Source: Paracoccus marinus
GTDB lineage: Bacteria > Pseudomonadota > Alphaproteobacteria > Rhodobacterales > Rhodobacteraceae
Direction of reading: 5' to 3'
Length of the DNA stretch: 64,000 nucleotides
Assembly (NCBI RefSeq): GCF_007018965.1
Contig: NZ_VJYZ01000010.1
Location: 286,168-350,167 of the forward strand
The position numbers and the translations under genes are program-made. Below, piece after piece: positions 37,229 to 45,759 of the stretch; within the stretch, counting starts at the first letter, position 1, and the number at the start of each line of letters is the position of its first letter. The notes under the pieces were generated by a model. That model was given only the letters and a program-made list of their open reading frames with translations. It did no database searches and had not been told where the DNA came from.

Positions 37229-37399
37229 GACGATTTCCTTCTGCTGGCGCGAACGGTCCCCGCCCGCAAAGGCGGACGGGGCACGCAGGGGAAATGCGGC
37301 GCGGGGCGGATAAGTTTCCCGGATTCTGGGACCGCGACGCGGCGTCCGCCCGCGCGCCGCGCCGCAGACGCCCGGCGCGGCGGGTCAGGCGCGGCGGGG

Positions 37400-38794
37400 T
37401 CAGGCGCTCCGTGCGGGCCGTGCCCGTGCCGCAACCCGCTGCCCGATCAGGTCGAGGGCGACCATCACGACCATCGACAGCCCCGTCAGCGGGAACAGCA
37501 CCCCGCCGATCCCCAGCAGGACGAAAAGCCCCGCGAACACGCGCCGGTCCGAGGGCAGGGGCGGCACCCCCAGCGCCCGCGCCGGCCGCCGTTTCCACCA
37601 CATCACCGCCGCCGACACCGCCAGCAGCACGATCCCCGCGCAGGCCAGCAGCAGGACGATCTGGTTCGCCGCGCCGAAGGTCTGGCCCATATGGGTGTTC
37701 ACGCCCCATTCGATCGCCTTCGCGACGGGGCCGTAATCCGCGAAGCTCACGTCCACCAGCGGTCGGGCGCTGTACTGGTCAAGGTGGATCACCCGCTGCG
37801 CGGCGATGTCGTCGGGATAGACCGAACCGGAACAGACCCCGGTCGGCCCGTTGGGCAGCGCCACGGAAAAGCCCGGATGCAGGCCCAGGGCGCGAAACGC
37901 CGTGACCGCCGCGTCGATGCCCACCGGCGCCATGCCCGCGTGCGGCGCGTGCGTCATGGGGATCTGCGCCTGCTCCAGCGTCCACGAGGTCTTGGCCACG
38001 TGGTCCAGATGTTCGGCCGACATCGGCACGTCCACGAACAGCCCGGCCGGATAGCCGAAGTTCGTGCCGTTCGCCCAGCTGTGCACCTTGGCGCCCCAGA
38101 CGGACGACCAGGGCAGCCCGGTCAGGGCGAGAAACAGGACGAACCCGCCGACCGCCAGCCCCGTGACGGCGTGCAGGTCGCGCCAGAACACGCGGCGCGC
38201 GGGCGTTCCCCTGACGGTGACGACACCCCCGGCCGCCCCCGCCCTTGGCCACCAGAGATAGGCGCCGGTCAGCACCAGGATGATCGCCCAGCCCGCCACG
38301 ATCTCGATCCACATCCGCGGGGTCGCGCCGAAGAAGCGCAGCGAATGCAGGTAGCGCACGGTCCAGGCGAAGGTGCTGCGGTCGGGCCTGACCTCCAGCA
38401 CCCGGCCGTCGTGCTGGTCGACATAGACGGCCATCGGGCCGCCGGTCCCGGGCTGGATCGTGATCTCGGTCGAGCGGTCGTCGGACGGCGGCTCGGTGAT
38501 CTTCACGACCTTGCCGGGCTGCGTCTGTTCGGCGGCGGCGATCAGTTGCGACGCCGGCAGCCGCGCGTCGGACGGGGCGACGCGGATGAAGCGGGCGTGG
38601 ACGATGCCGTCCACCTCGTCCTTGAACAGGTAGATCGCCCCGCTGAGCGCCAGCGTGACGAGGAAGGGCAGGATCAGCAGCCCGGCATAGAAATGCCAGC
38701 GCCAGACCGCGCGATAAAGGTCGGAAGGCTCGCGCCGGGCGGTCTTGCGCAGCGCGTCGTCGTGGCGGCCGCGGCCGCCGGAAATCTCGGTCAT
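37400..38794 (-). CDS. PepSY-associated TM protein (iron-regulated type)
   Basis: 464 residues with four main membrane spans, starting with AVWRWHFYAGLLILPFLVTLALSG, the signature of PiuB/PepSY_TM proteins. Periplasmic PepSY-like segments lie between (QLIAAAEQTQPGKVVKITEP), plus WRDLHAVTGLAVGGFVLFLALTGLPW with a conserved His. These proteins are typically linked to siderophore or heme iron reduction and are Fur-regulated in many bacteria. The upstream neighbour is a DUF2946-like protein, a common companion in metal loci. Confidence 0.88.
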   Translation of the reverse strand: MTEISGGRGRHDDALRKTARREPSDLYRAVWRWHFYAGLLILPFLVTLALSGAIYLFKDEVDGIVHARFIRVAPSDARLPASQLIAAAEQTQPGKVVKITEPPSDDRSTEITIQPGTGGPMAVYVDQHDGRVLEVRPDRSTFAWTVRYLHSLRFFGATPRMWIEIVAGWAIILVLTGAYLWWPRAGAAGGVVTVRGTPARRVFWRDLHAVTGLAVGGFVLFLALTGLPWSSVWGAKVHSWANGTNFGYPAGLFVDVPMSAEHLDHVAKTSWTLEQAQIPMTHAPHAGMAPVGIDAAVTAFRALGLHPGFSVALPNGPTGVCSGSVYPDDIAAQRVIHLDQYSARPLVDVSFADYGPVAKAIEWGVNTHMGQTFGAANQIVLLLACAGIVLLAVSAAVMWWKRRPARALGVPPLPSDRRVFAGLFVLLGIGGVLFPLTGLSMVVMVALDLIGQRVAARARPARSA

Positions 38795-38831
38795 GTTCGA
38801 TGGTCCGGTCTGATGTCGGTGGGGCAGGCGA

Positions 38832-39251
38832 TCAGACGCGGAAAGGTGGCCCCGTGGACGGCGGAAGCCCGGTCGCGCGCGAAACGGCGATGACCGTGGA
38901 AACCGGGGCGAGGGGGGCCACGCGCGGCGTCGGCGCGGGGCCCTGCGGCACGTCCGCCGCGGGAAGCGCCACGGCAAGCTGCCCCGCCGCCCAGTCGCAG
39001 GCCGTGTGCCCGGCGGGACGATGGTCGCCGTCGCCGTCCGGGTTGCCCGGCGCGGCATCGACCGGCCGCATGGTGGCCGGATCGACCGCGATCTCGGTCG
39101 CGGTCCCGTCCATGCAGATGACGAGCGCGATCGTATCGTCCGCGATCCGCGCCGGCATCACCCCGGCCGCCAGCAGCGACGCCAGGAAGAACGGCACCAG
39201 CCCGAGCCAGAGCGCGACCGCGCGGAAAACAGGATGAACGTGACGCCCCAT
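38832..39251 (-). CDS. DUF2946-like small exported protein
   Basis: 139 residues. N-terminal signal/anchor RAVALWLGLVPFFLASLLAAGVMPA, then LVICMDGTATEIAV and DHRPAGHTACDWAAGQ with conserved Cys and His, the pattern of DUF2946 proteins found beside TonB receptors and PepSY membrane proteins. Possibly handles a metal ion in the periplasm (inference). Lies 37 bases upstream of the PepSY gene on the same strand. Confidence 0.68.
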   Translation of the reverse strand: MGRHVHPVFRAVALWLGLVPFFLASLLAAGVMPARIADDTIALVICMDGTATEIAVDPATMRPVDAAPGNPDGDGDHRPAGHTACDWAAGQLAVALPAADVPQGPAPTPRVAPLAPVSTVIAVSRATGLPPSTGPPFRV

Positions 39252-39473
39252 GCGCGACCGGTAAGTGATCGCCGGACGCGCGGCAATGGGTGCGTCGTCA
39301 AGCCGCCCGCGCTTGCAAGGATCGCGCGCATGGCGGCCGTTCGGCCGCGCGTTCGCGCCCATCCGCCGACGCGGCGGAACGGATGCTTGCGCGTCCGGCG
39401 CGTCTTGGGGGGTGCCTTCGGGGCGGTTCGGGCCGGCCGCCCGCAACAAGGCTTCAGCTGTCCCCTGCTTCGC

Positions 39474-40484
39474 TCAGGTCCCGCCGACATGCCTTTCGAT
39501 AAACGCCGCCGCCTCGTCCAGCGCGGCCCGTCCTTCGGGCACCGGGACGACCGGCCAGCTATGGGGCATGCCGGGATACTCGCTGAGGGTGAAGTCGGTG
39601 CCCGCAGCCCTGGCGCTTGCCATCAGGCGATGCGCGTCGGCGTTCAGGATGTCGTCGGTCCCGGTCAGGATCAGCGTCGACGGCAGACCTTCCATCGACG
39701 CCGAAAGCGGGTTGACGCGCGGGTCGTCCGGCGCAAGCGCACCGGCCCACTGCTTGCCCGCGGCCCGCGTGCGGCTGATGGACAGCAGAAGATCCCGCCT
39801 GGCGATTTCCGTCTGGGCCGGGTCGCTGACGGTCAGATCGCCCCAGGGCGAGAAAAGCACCATCGCGGCAGGCATCTGGCCGCCCCGGGCTTGCAGGCGC
39901 TGGCAGAACGACAGCGCCAGCCCGCCGCCGGCGGAATCGCCTGCTATGACCAGCCGTTCCGCGCCGACGCGGCTGACGAGGTCGTGGTAAACGCGCTCGA
40001 TCAGGGCGTAGGCGGGTTTGTGATCGTGCTCCGGCACCAGCGGATAAAGCGGGATCGTCACGTCGGCGGGAAGCCGGTCGGCAAGGCCCGCAATGATGGT
40101 CCAGTGCTGCGCCAGCAGATGAAGCTCGAACCCGCCGCCGTGAAGATACAGGATGTGCAGATCGCCGTGATCGCCCTTCTGGCCAAGGCCAAACACCCGG
40201 CCGCCGTCCACATCCTGCTGGCGAAACCGGAACCGGCGGCTGACCGCGGCGGGCGGCAGCGCCTCGCCCGTCTTCCTGTTCGCCGCGATCGCCGCGAGCC
40301 GCCCCTGGGGCGTCGAGGTCTTGCGGGCGCGGTTCAGCAGCGGCAGGACGATGGAGATCAGCGCCTCGGCCTGAATGCTGCGCCCCGAACGTCGCGCCGA
40401 CAACGCCACCAGCGCGGCGGCTAGGACGCCGCTCGCCATCACGCAGCCCGCGACGACGACAAGCACGAGCGCGATGTCCTTCAT
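39474..40484 (-). CDS. HSL-type alpha/beta hydrolase (esterase)
   Basis: 336 residues. An N-terminal membrane anchor (IALVLVVVAGCVMASGVLAAAL) precedes a hormone-sensitive-lipase-type domain: oxyanion HGGGFELH, nucleophile GDSAGGGLAL, Asp in LTGTDDILNAD, and His in GMPHSWPV. Probably hydrolyses short-chain esters at the membrane. No operon partner; the upstream BASS transporter ends 97 bases before it. Confidence 0.88.
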   Translation of the reverse strand: MKDIALVLVVVAGCVMASGVLAAALVALSARRSGRSIQAEALISIVLPLLNRARKTSTPQGRLAAIAANRKTGEALPPAAVSRRFRFRQQDVDGGRVFGLGQKGDHGDLHILYLHGGGFELHLLAQHWTIIAGLADRLPADVTIPLYPLVPEHDHKPAYALIERVYHDLVSRVGAERLVIAGDSAGGGLALSFCQRLQARGGQMPAAMVLFSPWGDLTVSDPAQTEIARRDLLLSISRTRAAGKQWAGALAPDDPRVNPLSASMEGLPSTLILTGTDDILNADAHRLMASARAAGTDFTLSEYPGMPHSWPVVPVPEGRAALDEAAAFIERHVGGT

Positions 40485-40581
40485 GAAGGCGAGCCGACCC
40501 GGCCGCGCCCGTCGGTCGCATCACCGCACCGGGAATGCGGCGGCACGCGCGATTGCGCGGCCGGCGCGCCTTGGACATCCT

Positions 40582-41463
40582 TCATTCGGCGGTCAGTTCG
40601 CGGCCATGCGCGTAGTTCACCCACCAGCCGAACGCCGCGGCGGTGAAGAACATCAGGACGCTGTAGAGCGCGGCGGGAATGGCCATGGTGCTGTTGTTGA
40701 GAAGGGCCGGGCTCAGGGCCAGCGCGATCGCCAGCGTCCCGTTGTGGATGCCGATCTCCATCCCGATGGCGACGGCCTGCCGCCTGCTGAGATTGAGCAT
40801 CCGCGGGACGTAATAGCCGACGGCGAGGCTAAGCAGGTTGAAACAGAGCGCGGCCAGCCCGACCACCGGCGCATAGGTCGTCACGGTCTGCCAGTCCTTG
40901 ATCACCGCCATCAGGACGATGACGAGCAGGAACAGCGCCGAGACGATCTTGACCGGCTTTTCCATCCGGGCGGCGAAGGCCGGAAAGCGGCGCCGCAACG
41001 CCATGCCGATGGCCACGGGGCCAAGCACGATGACGAAGACCTGCAGCACCTTGCCGAACTGCAGCGGCAGCGCCTGATCGTCAGTCATGAAGTGGGCCAG
41101 CGAAAAGTTCACGATCAGCGGCATGGTGAGGATGGCGATCACCGAACTCACCGCCGTCAGCGTGATGTTCAGCGCCACGTCGCCATGGGCGAGGTGGCTG
41201 TAAAGGTTTGCCGTCGTGCCACCGGGTGACGCGGCGAGCAGCATCATGCCCACGGCCAGCGCCGGCGCGAGGCCGAAGGCCTTGGCGATGAAGAAACAGG
41301 CCACGGGAAGCAGCAGCAGTTGACAGGCAAGGCCCACGAGCACCGGCTTGGGATAGCGCGCAACGCGCGTGAAGTCGGCCAGCGTCAGCGAAAGCCCCAG
41401 GCCCAGCATGATGATGCCAAGCGCAAGGGGCAGGAAGATCGTCAGCAGGGGACTGGCGGCCAA
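40582..41463 (-). CDS. Bile acid:sodium symporter family (BASS) transporter
   Basis: 293 residues, about nine to ten hydrophobic helices. BASS hallmarks: GIIMLGLGLSLTLADFTRVARYPK at the N-terminus, the crossover MMLLAASPGGTTANLYSHLAHGD, and IGMEIGIHNGTLAIAL. Sodium-coupled uptake of an organic anion such as a keto acid; actual substrate unknown. The start is TTG at 41463 preceded by GAGGAG at about nine bases; no ATG is suitably placed. Confidence 0.9.
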   Translation of the reverse strand: MAASPLLTIFLPLALGIIMLGLGLSLTLADFTRVARYPKPVLVGLACQLLLLPVACFFIAKAFGLAPALAVGMMLLAASPGGTTANLYSHLAHGDVALNITLTAVSSVIAILTMPLIVNFSLAHFMTDDQALPLQFGKVLQVFVIVLGPVAIGMALRRRFPAFAARMEKPVKIVSALFLLVIVLMAVIKDWQTVTTYAPVVGLAALCFNLLSLAVGYYVPRMLNLSRRQAVAIGMEIGIHNGTLAIALALSPALLNNSTMAIPAALYSVLMFFTAAAFGWWVNYAHGRELTAE

Positions 41464-42015
41464 CGCTTTTTTCTCCTCGGGTGCATGTTGCGCGATAGGC
41501 CATGTATGGCGGGCGACTTGCGTTCACGCAAGCGTGAGGTGAGGGGTTGGTCATCGTGATGGCAGCGGCAGCGGGCTGGCGCGCCGACGATAAAAGTGGG
41601 GAAGATGCCGTGTTCGCTTGCGTGCGGCGCGCATCCGACTTGCCGTTGGTCGCCGAAATCTCGCCTGCGATTGGCGTGTCCCCTGCGGTCGGGGCAGCAA
41701 ACGCGGGTTCGACGGGGTTCGCACGGGCGATCCGGGGGCTCATACCCTGGGGCACAACCCGACCGGGAAGGAGAGTCCGGCGAAATGTCAGGACATGTGG
41801 ATTGCCACCCAAGTGTTCCTCAGCGCACGAGTAAGATCAATGACTTAGAGCAACTAAGGCAAACTATTTCTTCCTCATTTGCCAACATGAACTTGCGCTA
41901 CCCGTGCGAACGACGGCATGGATCGCCTCCGCCGGGATGATGGCCCCGGCAGGACGCAGCGGCAGCCGGCGTCCGCGACGAGCAGCATCCGGTAACCAAG
42001 ATTGGCCCCCAGGCC
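41464..42015. other. Gene-free 550-base gap, IS debris at its right end
   Basis: No convincing coding region. The 3' end (about 41996-42015, read on the minus strand) continues the IS3 orfA remnant for roughly 20 bases of the orfA-orfB junction and then departs from it. The stretch 41800-41890 is AT-richer than its surroundings. The rest is unremarkable GC-rich DNA. Confidence 0.5.
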
Positions 42016-42291
42016 TCAAAGCTTTCGGCGGATGACGTCCTGCAGGATCTTCCTGTCGAGCGACAGGTCCGCGACCAGCTTGCGCAGCTTGCCGCTCTCG
42101 TCTTCGAGTTGCTTCAGTCGCCGCATCTCGGTCGGCAGCAAGCCGTCGTAGCGCTTCTTCCAGTTAAAATAGGTGGCCTGACTGATCCCCGCCTTGCGGC
42201 ACATCTCAGCCACCGGCACGCCCTCGACGTCCTGCTTCAGGATGAACGCCTTCTGGGCGCGTAGTGCCGCCCTTGCAAAGATCGCGCGCAT
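42016..42291 (-). mobile_element. IS3-family (IS407-group) orfA remnant
   Basis: 91 codons. From AFILKQDVEGVPVAEM on, it matches IS407-type OrfA: CRKAGISQATYFNWKKRYDGL (helix-turn-helix), MRRLKQLEDESGKLRKL (leucine zipper) and LSLDRKILQDVIRRKL at the end. The normal first residues (a basic MKKSKF-type start) are replaced by MRAIFARAAL, and no orfB follows, so both ends of the element are gone. Its proposed start overlaps the proposed fnrL ATG on the other strand. Not mobile by itself. Confidence 0.85.
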
Positions 42292-43099
42292 GGTTGTCGA
42301 TCCTGACCACCCACGTGCCTTGATTCGAGGCCGTTCGCAGCAACCCACCGCCTTCCAGGCCGGCGACGAAAGGACGGAAGAGATTCGTCGCGACATTCAC
42401 AATTCGACGGTGCCGGTCCTGTGCCAAGCCTGCGAGGCGCGGCACGGAGGCATCTGCGGTGCGCTTGACCCGGGGCAGTTACAGCAGCTCGGCCGCCAGA
42501 CCGCGCGGCGGGAGGTGGCGGCGGGCACGCAACTGGTTGCGGCAGGCGTGCCAGCGGACGGCTACGCCAACATTCTGGGCGGCGTGGTCAAGCTGATCAA
42601 GCTGATGCCCGATGGCCGCCAGCAGATCGTCGGGCTGCAGTTCGCGCCGGATTTTCTCGGCCGTCCTTTCGCCGACAGCAGCGACGTCAGCGCCGAGGCG
42701 GCCAGCACCGTGCGCCTGTGCGTGTTTTCCAGGTCCGCGCTCGAACGGATGGTGGCGCAGGCCCCGGCGCTGGAACACCGGCTGCACCAGCAGGCGCTAC
42801 GCGAACTGGACGACGCCCGCGAATGGATGATCACGCTTGGTCGCAAGAGCGCGCCGGAAAGGGTGGCATCGTTCCTGCTTTTGCTCGCGGCGCACATCGA
42901 CCCGCTGGTGCCCGGCTACTCGACGACCTTCGACATCACGCTGAAACGGGCCGACATCGCGGATTTCCTGGGGCTGACGATCGAGACGGTCAGCCGCAAC
43001 CTCAGCGCGCTGCGCAAGGCGGGTATCATCTCGATCGAACGCAGGCGGTGCATCACCATCAACGATACCGCCGCGCTTGAGGTGGCGGCCGGGCGCTGA
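42290..43099 (+). CDS. fnrL: FnrL-type oxygen-sensing Crp/Fnr regulator
   Basis: Anaerobic activator with a 4Fe-4S oxygen sensor. Ligand cysteines in VLCQACEARHGGICG (C-x2-C-x7-C) plus the internal Cys of TVRLCVFSR; the cyclic-nucleotide-fold region has QQIVGLQFAPDFLGRPF; the helix-turn-helix is RADIADFLGLTIETVSRNLSALR. The ATG at 42290 gives 269 residues, but its first 35 codons run into IS debris and do not look native. An ATT at 42383, eight bases after AGGA, is where homologues would begin. It lies next to the cbb3 operon with an FNR box between. Confidence 0.93.
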   Translation: MVVDPDHPRALIRGRSQQPTAFQAGDERTEEIRRDIHNSTVPVLCQACEARHGGICGALDPGQLQQLGRQTARREVAAGTQLVAAGVPADGYANILGGVVKLIKLMPDGRQQIVGLQFAPDFLGRPFADSSDVSAEAASTVRLCVFSRSALERMVAQAPALEHRLHQQALRELDDAREWMITLGRKSAPERVASFLLLLAAHIDPLVPGYSTTFDITLKRADIADFLGLTIETVSRNLSALRKAGIISIERRRCITINDTAALEVAAGR

Positions 43100-43186
43100 C
43101 GCGACCCCCCGCACGCAGAACCCCGCACGCCAACCCCCTGCGGCCCCACCGCAAGCCAACCGCGCCAAGCACAAAGCGCCCGGTGC

Positions 43187-43200
43187 TTGATCCAGATCAA
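43187..43200 (+). promoter_or_regulatory. FNR box upstream of ccoI
   Basis: TTGATCCAGATCAA is a perfect match to the FNR consensus (TTGAT, four bases, ATCAA). It is about 90 bases upstream of the ccoI start and is the only such site seen in the operon, so low-oxygen activation by the adjacent FnrL probably drives ccoI through ccoP as one unit. Confidence 0.88.
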
Positions 43201-43288
43201 GTTTGCCGCGGCCACTTCGTGTCACCTGTTCCCCCTGCCGGCGGGCCAGCGTCGCCGCCGCCGGCTGCCAGATGCAGGAAGACCCGTG

Positions 43289-45541
43289 GTGCCCGACCAA
43301 GCCAGCCAACACATCCGCCTGCAGTCTGGCATGCTCGACCGTGCCGAGGTTCAGGCCGCCGTGCGCCCCCTTGCCGATGGTCACGGGCGGATCGTCCTGT
43401 TGGTGCCCGGCATCCGCTGCGGCAGCTGTGTGGCGCGGATCGAACGCGAGCTGAACGCGCGGGGCGACGTCGCCTCGGCCCGCGTCAACCTTACGCTGCG
43501 GCAAGCAAGCGTGACCCTCGCCGCGCCCGGCACCGATCCCTTGCCGCTTATCGCCGCGCTCGCCGCGCTCGGGTTTCCGGCCGCCCCCGCCGACATGGGC
43601 GACGCGGCGGATGCGAGCCGTGACGCGACCGGCGCCGGGCTGCTGCGTGCGATGGCGGTCGCGGCGTTCGGCGCGATGAACATCATGCTGCTGTCGGTGG
43701 GTGTCTGGTCGGGCGCGGATGAAGAAACCCGCGCGACGTTCCACCTTGTCTCGGCGCTGATCGGCGTGCCGGTCGTGGCCTATGCAGGGCGGCCGTTCTT
43801 CCGCTCGGCGCTGGGCGCGCTGCGGGCAGGGCGCACGAACATGGACGTGCCGATCTCGATCGGGGTGGTCCTGGCGCTGGCGCTGAGCCTGGCCGAGACG
43901 CTGCGCGGGGGCGAGCACGTCTTTTTTGATGCGGCCGTTGCCCTGCTCCTGTTTCTGCTGGCGGGGCGCTATCTGGACCACCTGATGCGCGAACGGGCCC
44001 GCAGCGCGGTGACCGGCCTTGCCCGGCTGTCGCCCCGCGGCGCGATGGTCCGCAAGGACGACGGCTCGCTGCGCTACGCGGCCCTTGCCGACGTGCCGGT
44101 GGGCGCGATGCTGTCGATCGGCCCGGATGAGCGGGTGCCGGTGGACGTCGAGATCGTCGAGGGCGCGACCGACCTTGACCGTAGCCTGGTCACCGGCGAG
44201 GCGGCTCCCGTCGCGGCAGGTCCCGGCGACACGCTCGAGGCGGGAACGCTGAACCTGACGGGGACCATTGCCGCGCGCACGCTGCGCACGGCCGAGGCGT
44301 CGTTCCTCGCGCAGATGATCCAGATGCAGGGGCGAGTGGAATCTGGGCGCGGCCACTATGTCCGCATCGCCGACCGCGCCGCGCGCCTCTATGCGCCGGT
44401 CGTCCACACGCTGGCCCTGGCGACCTTTGCGGGCTGGCTGGTGGCGACCGGTGGCGACTGGCAGCGCGCGGCGTTCGTCGCGATCAGCGTTCTGATCATC
44501 ACCTGCCCCTGCGCGCTGGGGCTTGCCGTGCCGGTGGCCCATGTGGTGGCGGCAGGGCGGCTGATCCGCATGGGAATCCTTCTCAAGGACGGCGGCGCGC
44601 TGGAACGGCTTGCCGAGATCGACTGCGCCGTCTTCGACAAGACCGGCACGCTGACCACCGGAACGCCGCAGGTCGCAGCAGTGCCGCGCGATCCCGCCGT
44701 CCGCGGGGCCGTGAAGGCGCTGGCGCAGCGTTCGGCCCACCCGGCGGCGCGCGCGATCGCGGCGCGGCTGGCCGACCCCTCCGCGCCGCTGTCCGACGTG
44801 ACCGAGCACCCCGGTTTCGGGATCGAAGGCGTGATCGACGCGCGCCGCGCGCGGCTTGGGCGCGCCGCCTGGGTCGCGGACATCGCCACCGTGCCGCCGG
44901 GCGCCCGCAGCCCCGCCTTTGCGTTCGAGGGGGGGACCGCCGTCTCGTTTGATCTGATCGAAACGCTGCGGCCCGGCGCCCATGACGCGCTTGCGGCGTT
45001 CAGGGCGCGGGGCATCCCTGTTTCCATGCTGTCGGGCGACATAGCCGACCGCGCCGGCCGGGTGGCGCGGGATCTGGGGATCGCCGAGATCCTGCACGGC
45101 GCGACGCCCGCCGACAAGATCGCGGCGCTGGATGACCTTCGCGGCAAGGGGCATCGCGCTCTGATGGTCGGGGACGGGCTCAACGACGTGGCGGCGCTGG
45201 CGGCGGCGCATGTGTCGATGGCGCCAGCGACCGCGGCGGACGCCAGCCGGACGGTGGCGGACGTGATCTTCCTGCGCGAACGGCTGGACGCCGTGCCGGC
45301 CGCGTGGCGCATTGCCCGCGACACCGCGCGGGTCGTGCGCCAGAACCTCGCGCTGGCTGTCATCTACAACGCCGTCGCCATTCCGCTGGCCGTCGCGGGC
45401 TGGGTCACGCCGCTGATCGCCGCGCTGGCGATGTCGGGATCGTCGATCCTGGTCACCGTGAACGCGCTGCGCCTGAACCGCGCCGGCGCGCGGCGCCCGC
45501 AACCGGCAGCCATGCCAAGGCCGGCCGAGGGCGCGGCATGA
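43289..45541 (+). CDS. ccoI: Copper-exporting P1B ATPase for cbb3 oxidase assembly
   Basis: FixI/CcoI/CopA2-type pump feeding copper to the cbb3 oxidase. About 750 residues: an N-terminal metal-binding domain (GIRCGSCVARIE), eight membrane helices with the ion motif ITCPCALGLAVP, the phosphorylation site DKTGTLTTG, the HP motif SAHPAARA and hinge VGDGLNDVAALAAAH. Start set at the second of two GTG codons (43286, 43289), seven bases after AGGAAG. Ends overlapping ccoS (ATGA). Usually encoded downstream of ccoP; here it leads the operon. Confidence 0.93.
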   Translation: MPDQASQHIRLQSGMLDRAEVQAAVRPLADGHGRIVLLVPGIRCGSCVARIERELNARGDVASARVNLTLRQASVTLAAPGTDPLPLIAALAALGFPAAPADMGDAADASRDATGAGLLRAMAVAAFGAMNIMLLSVGVWSGADEETRATFHLVSALIGVPVVAYAGRPFFRSALGALRAGRTNMDVPISIGVVLALALSLAETLRGGEHVFFDAAVALLLFLLAGRYLDHLMRERARSAVTGLARLSPRGAMVRKDDGSLRYAALADVPVGAMLSIGPDERVPVDVEIVEGATDLDRSLVTGEAAPVAAGPGDTLEAGTLNLTGTIAARTLRTAEASFLAQMIQMQGRVESGRGHYVRIADRAARLYAPVVHTLALATFAGWLVATGGDWQRAAFVAISVLIITCPCALGLAVPVAHVVAAGRLIRMGILLKDGGALERLAEIDCAVFDKTGTLTTGTPQVAAVPRDPAVRGAVKALAQRSAHPAARAIAARLADPSAPLSDVTEHPGFGIEGVIDARRARLGRAAWVADIATVPPGARSPAFAFEGGTAVSFDLIETLRPGAHDALAAFRARGIPVSMLSGDIADRAGRVARDLGIAEILHGATPADKIAALDDLRGKGHRALMVGDGLNDVAALAAAHVSMAPATAADASRTVADVIFLRERLDAVPAAWRIARDTARVVRQNLALAVIYNAVAIPLAVAGWVTPLIAALAMSGSSILVTVNALRLNRAGARRPQPAAMPRPAEGAA

Positions 45542-45759
45542 CGGCGCTGGCCTTTCTTGTCCCCGTCACCATCGCCATGGGGATCGCGGGCGTCGCCGCT
45601 TTCTTCTGGAGCCTTCGCGACGGCCAGTACGACGACCTGTCGGGCGATGCCGAGCGCATCCTGTTCGACGAGGACAGCCCGCGCCCGCCCAAGCGCGCGC
45701 CTGCCCCCGCCTCACCGCCGATCACCCTGTCATCCGCTACCGAGGAGTCCCTGCCATGA
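45538..45759 (+). CDS. ccoS: Cbb3 oxidase maturation protein CcoS
   Basis: 73 residues. One membrane helix (LVPVTIAMGIAGVAAFFWSLRDG) followed by GQYDDLSGDAERILFDED, the CcoS signature, and a Pro-rich tail. Needed for heme and copper insertion into CcoN. Overlaps ccoI and ccoN by four bases on each side. Confidence 0.9.
   Translation: MTALAFLVPVTIAMGIAGVAAFFWSLRDGQYDDLSGDAERILFDEDSPRPPKRAPAPASPPITLSSATEESLP

Noticed and set aside
36801..37709. Minus-strand upstream extension of the sorbosone-dehydrogenase-like protein
   Set aside because: It overlaps the DUF2231 gene and PepSY gene in another frame; a proper signal peptide begins at 36800.
41784..41940. Short plus-strand frame in the gap left of the IS3 remnant
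   Set aside because: AT-richer but without ribosome site or family; likely chance.
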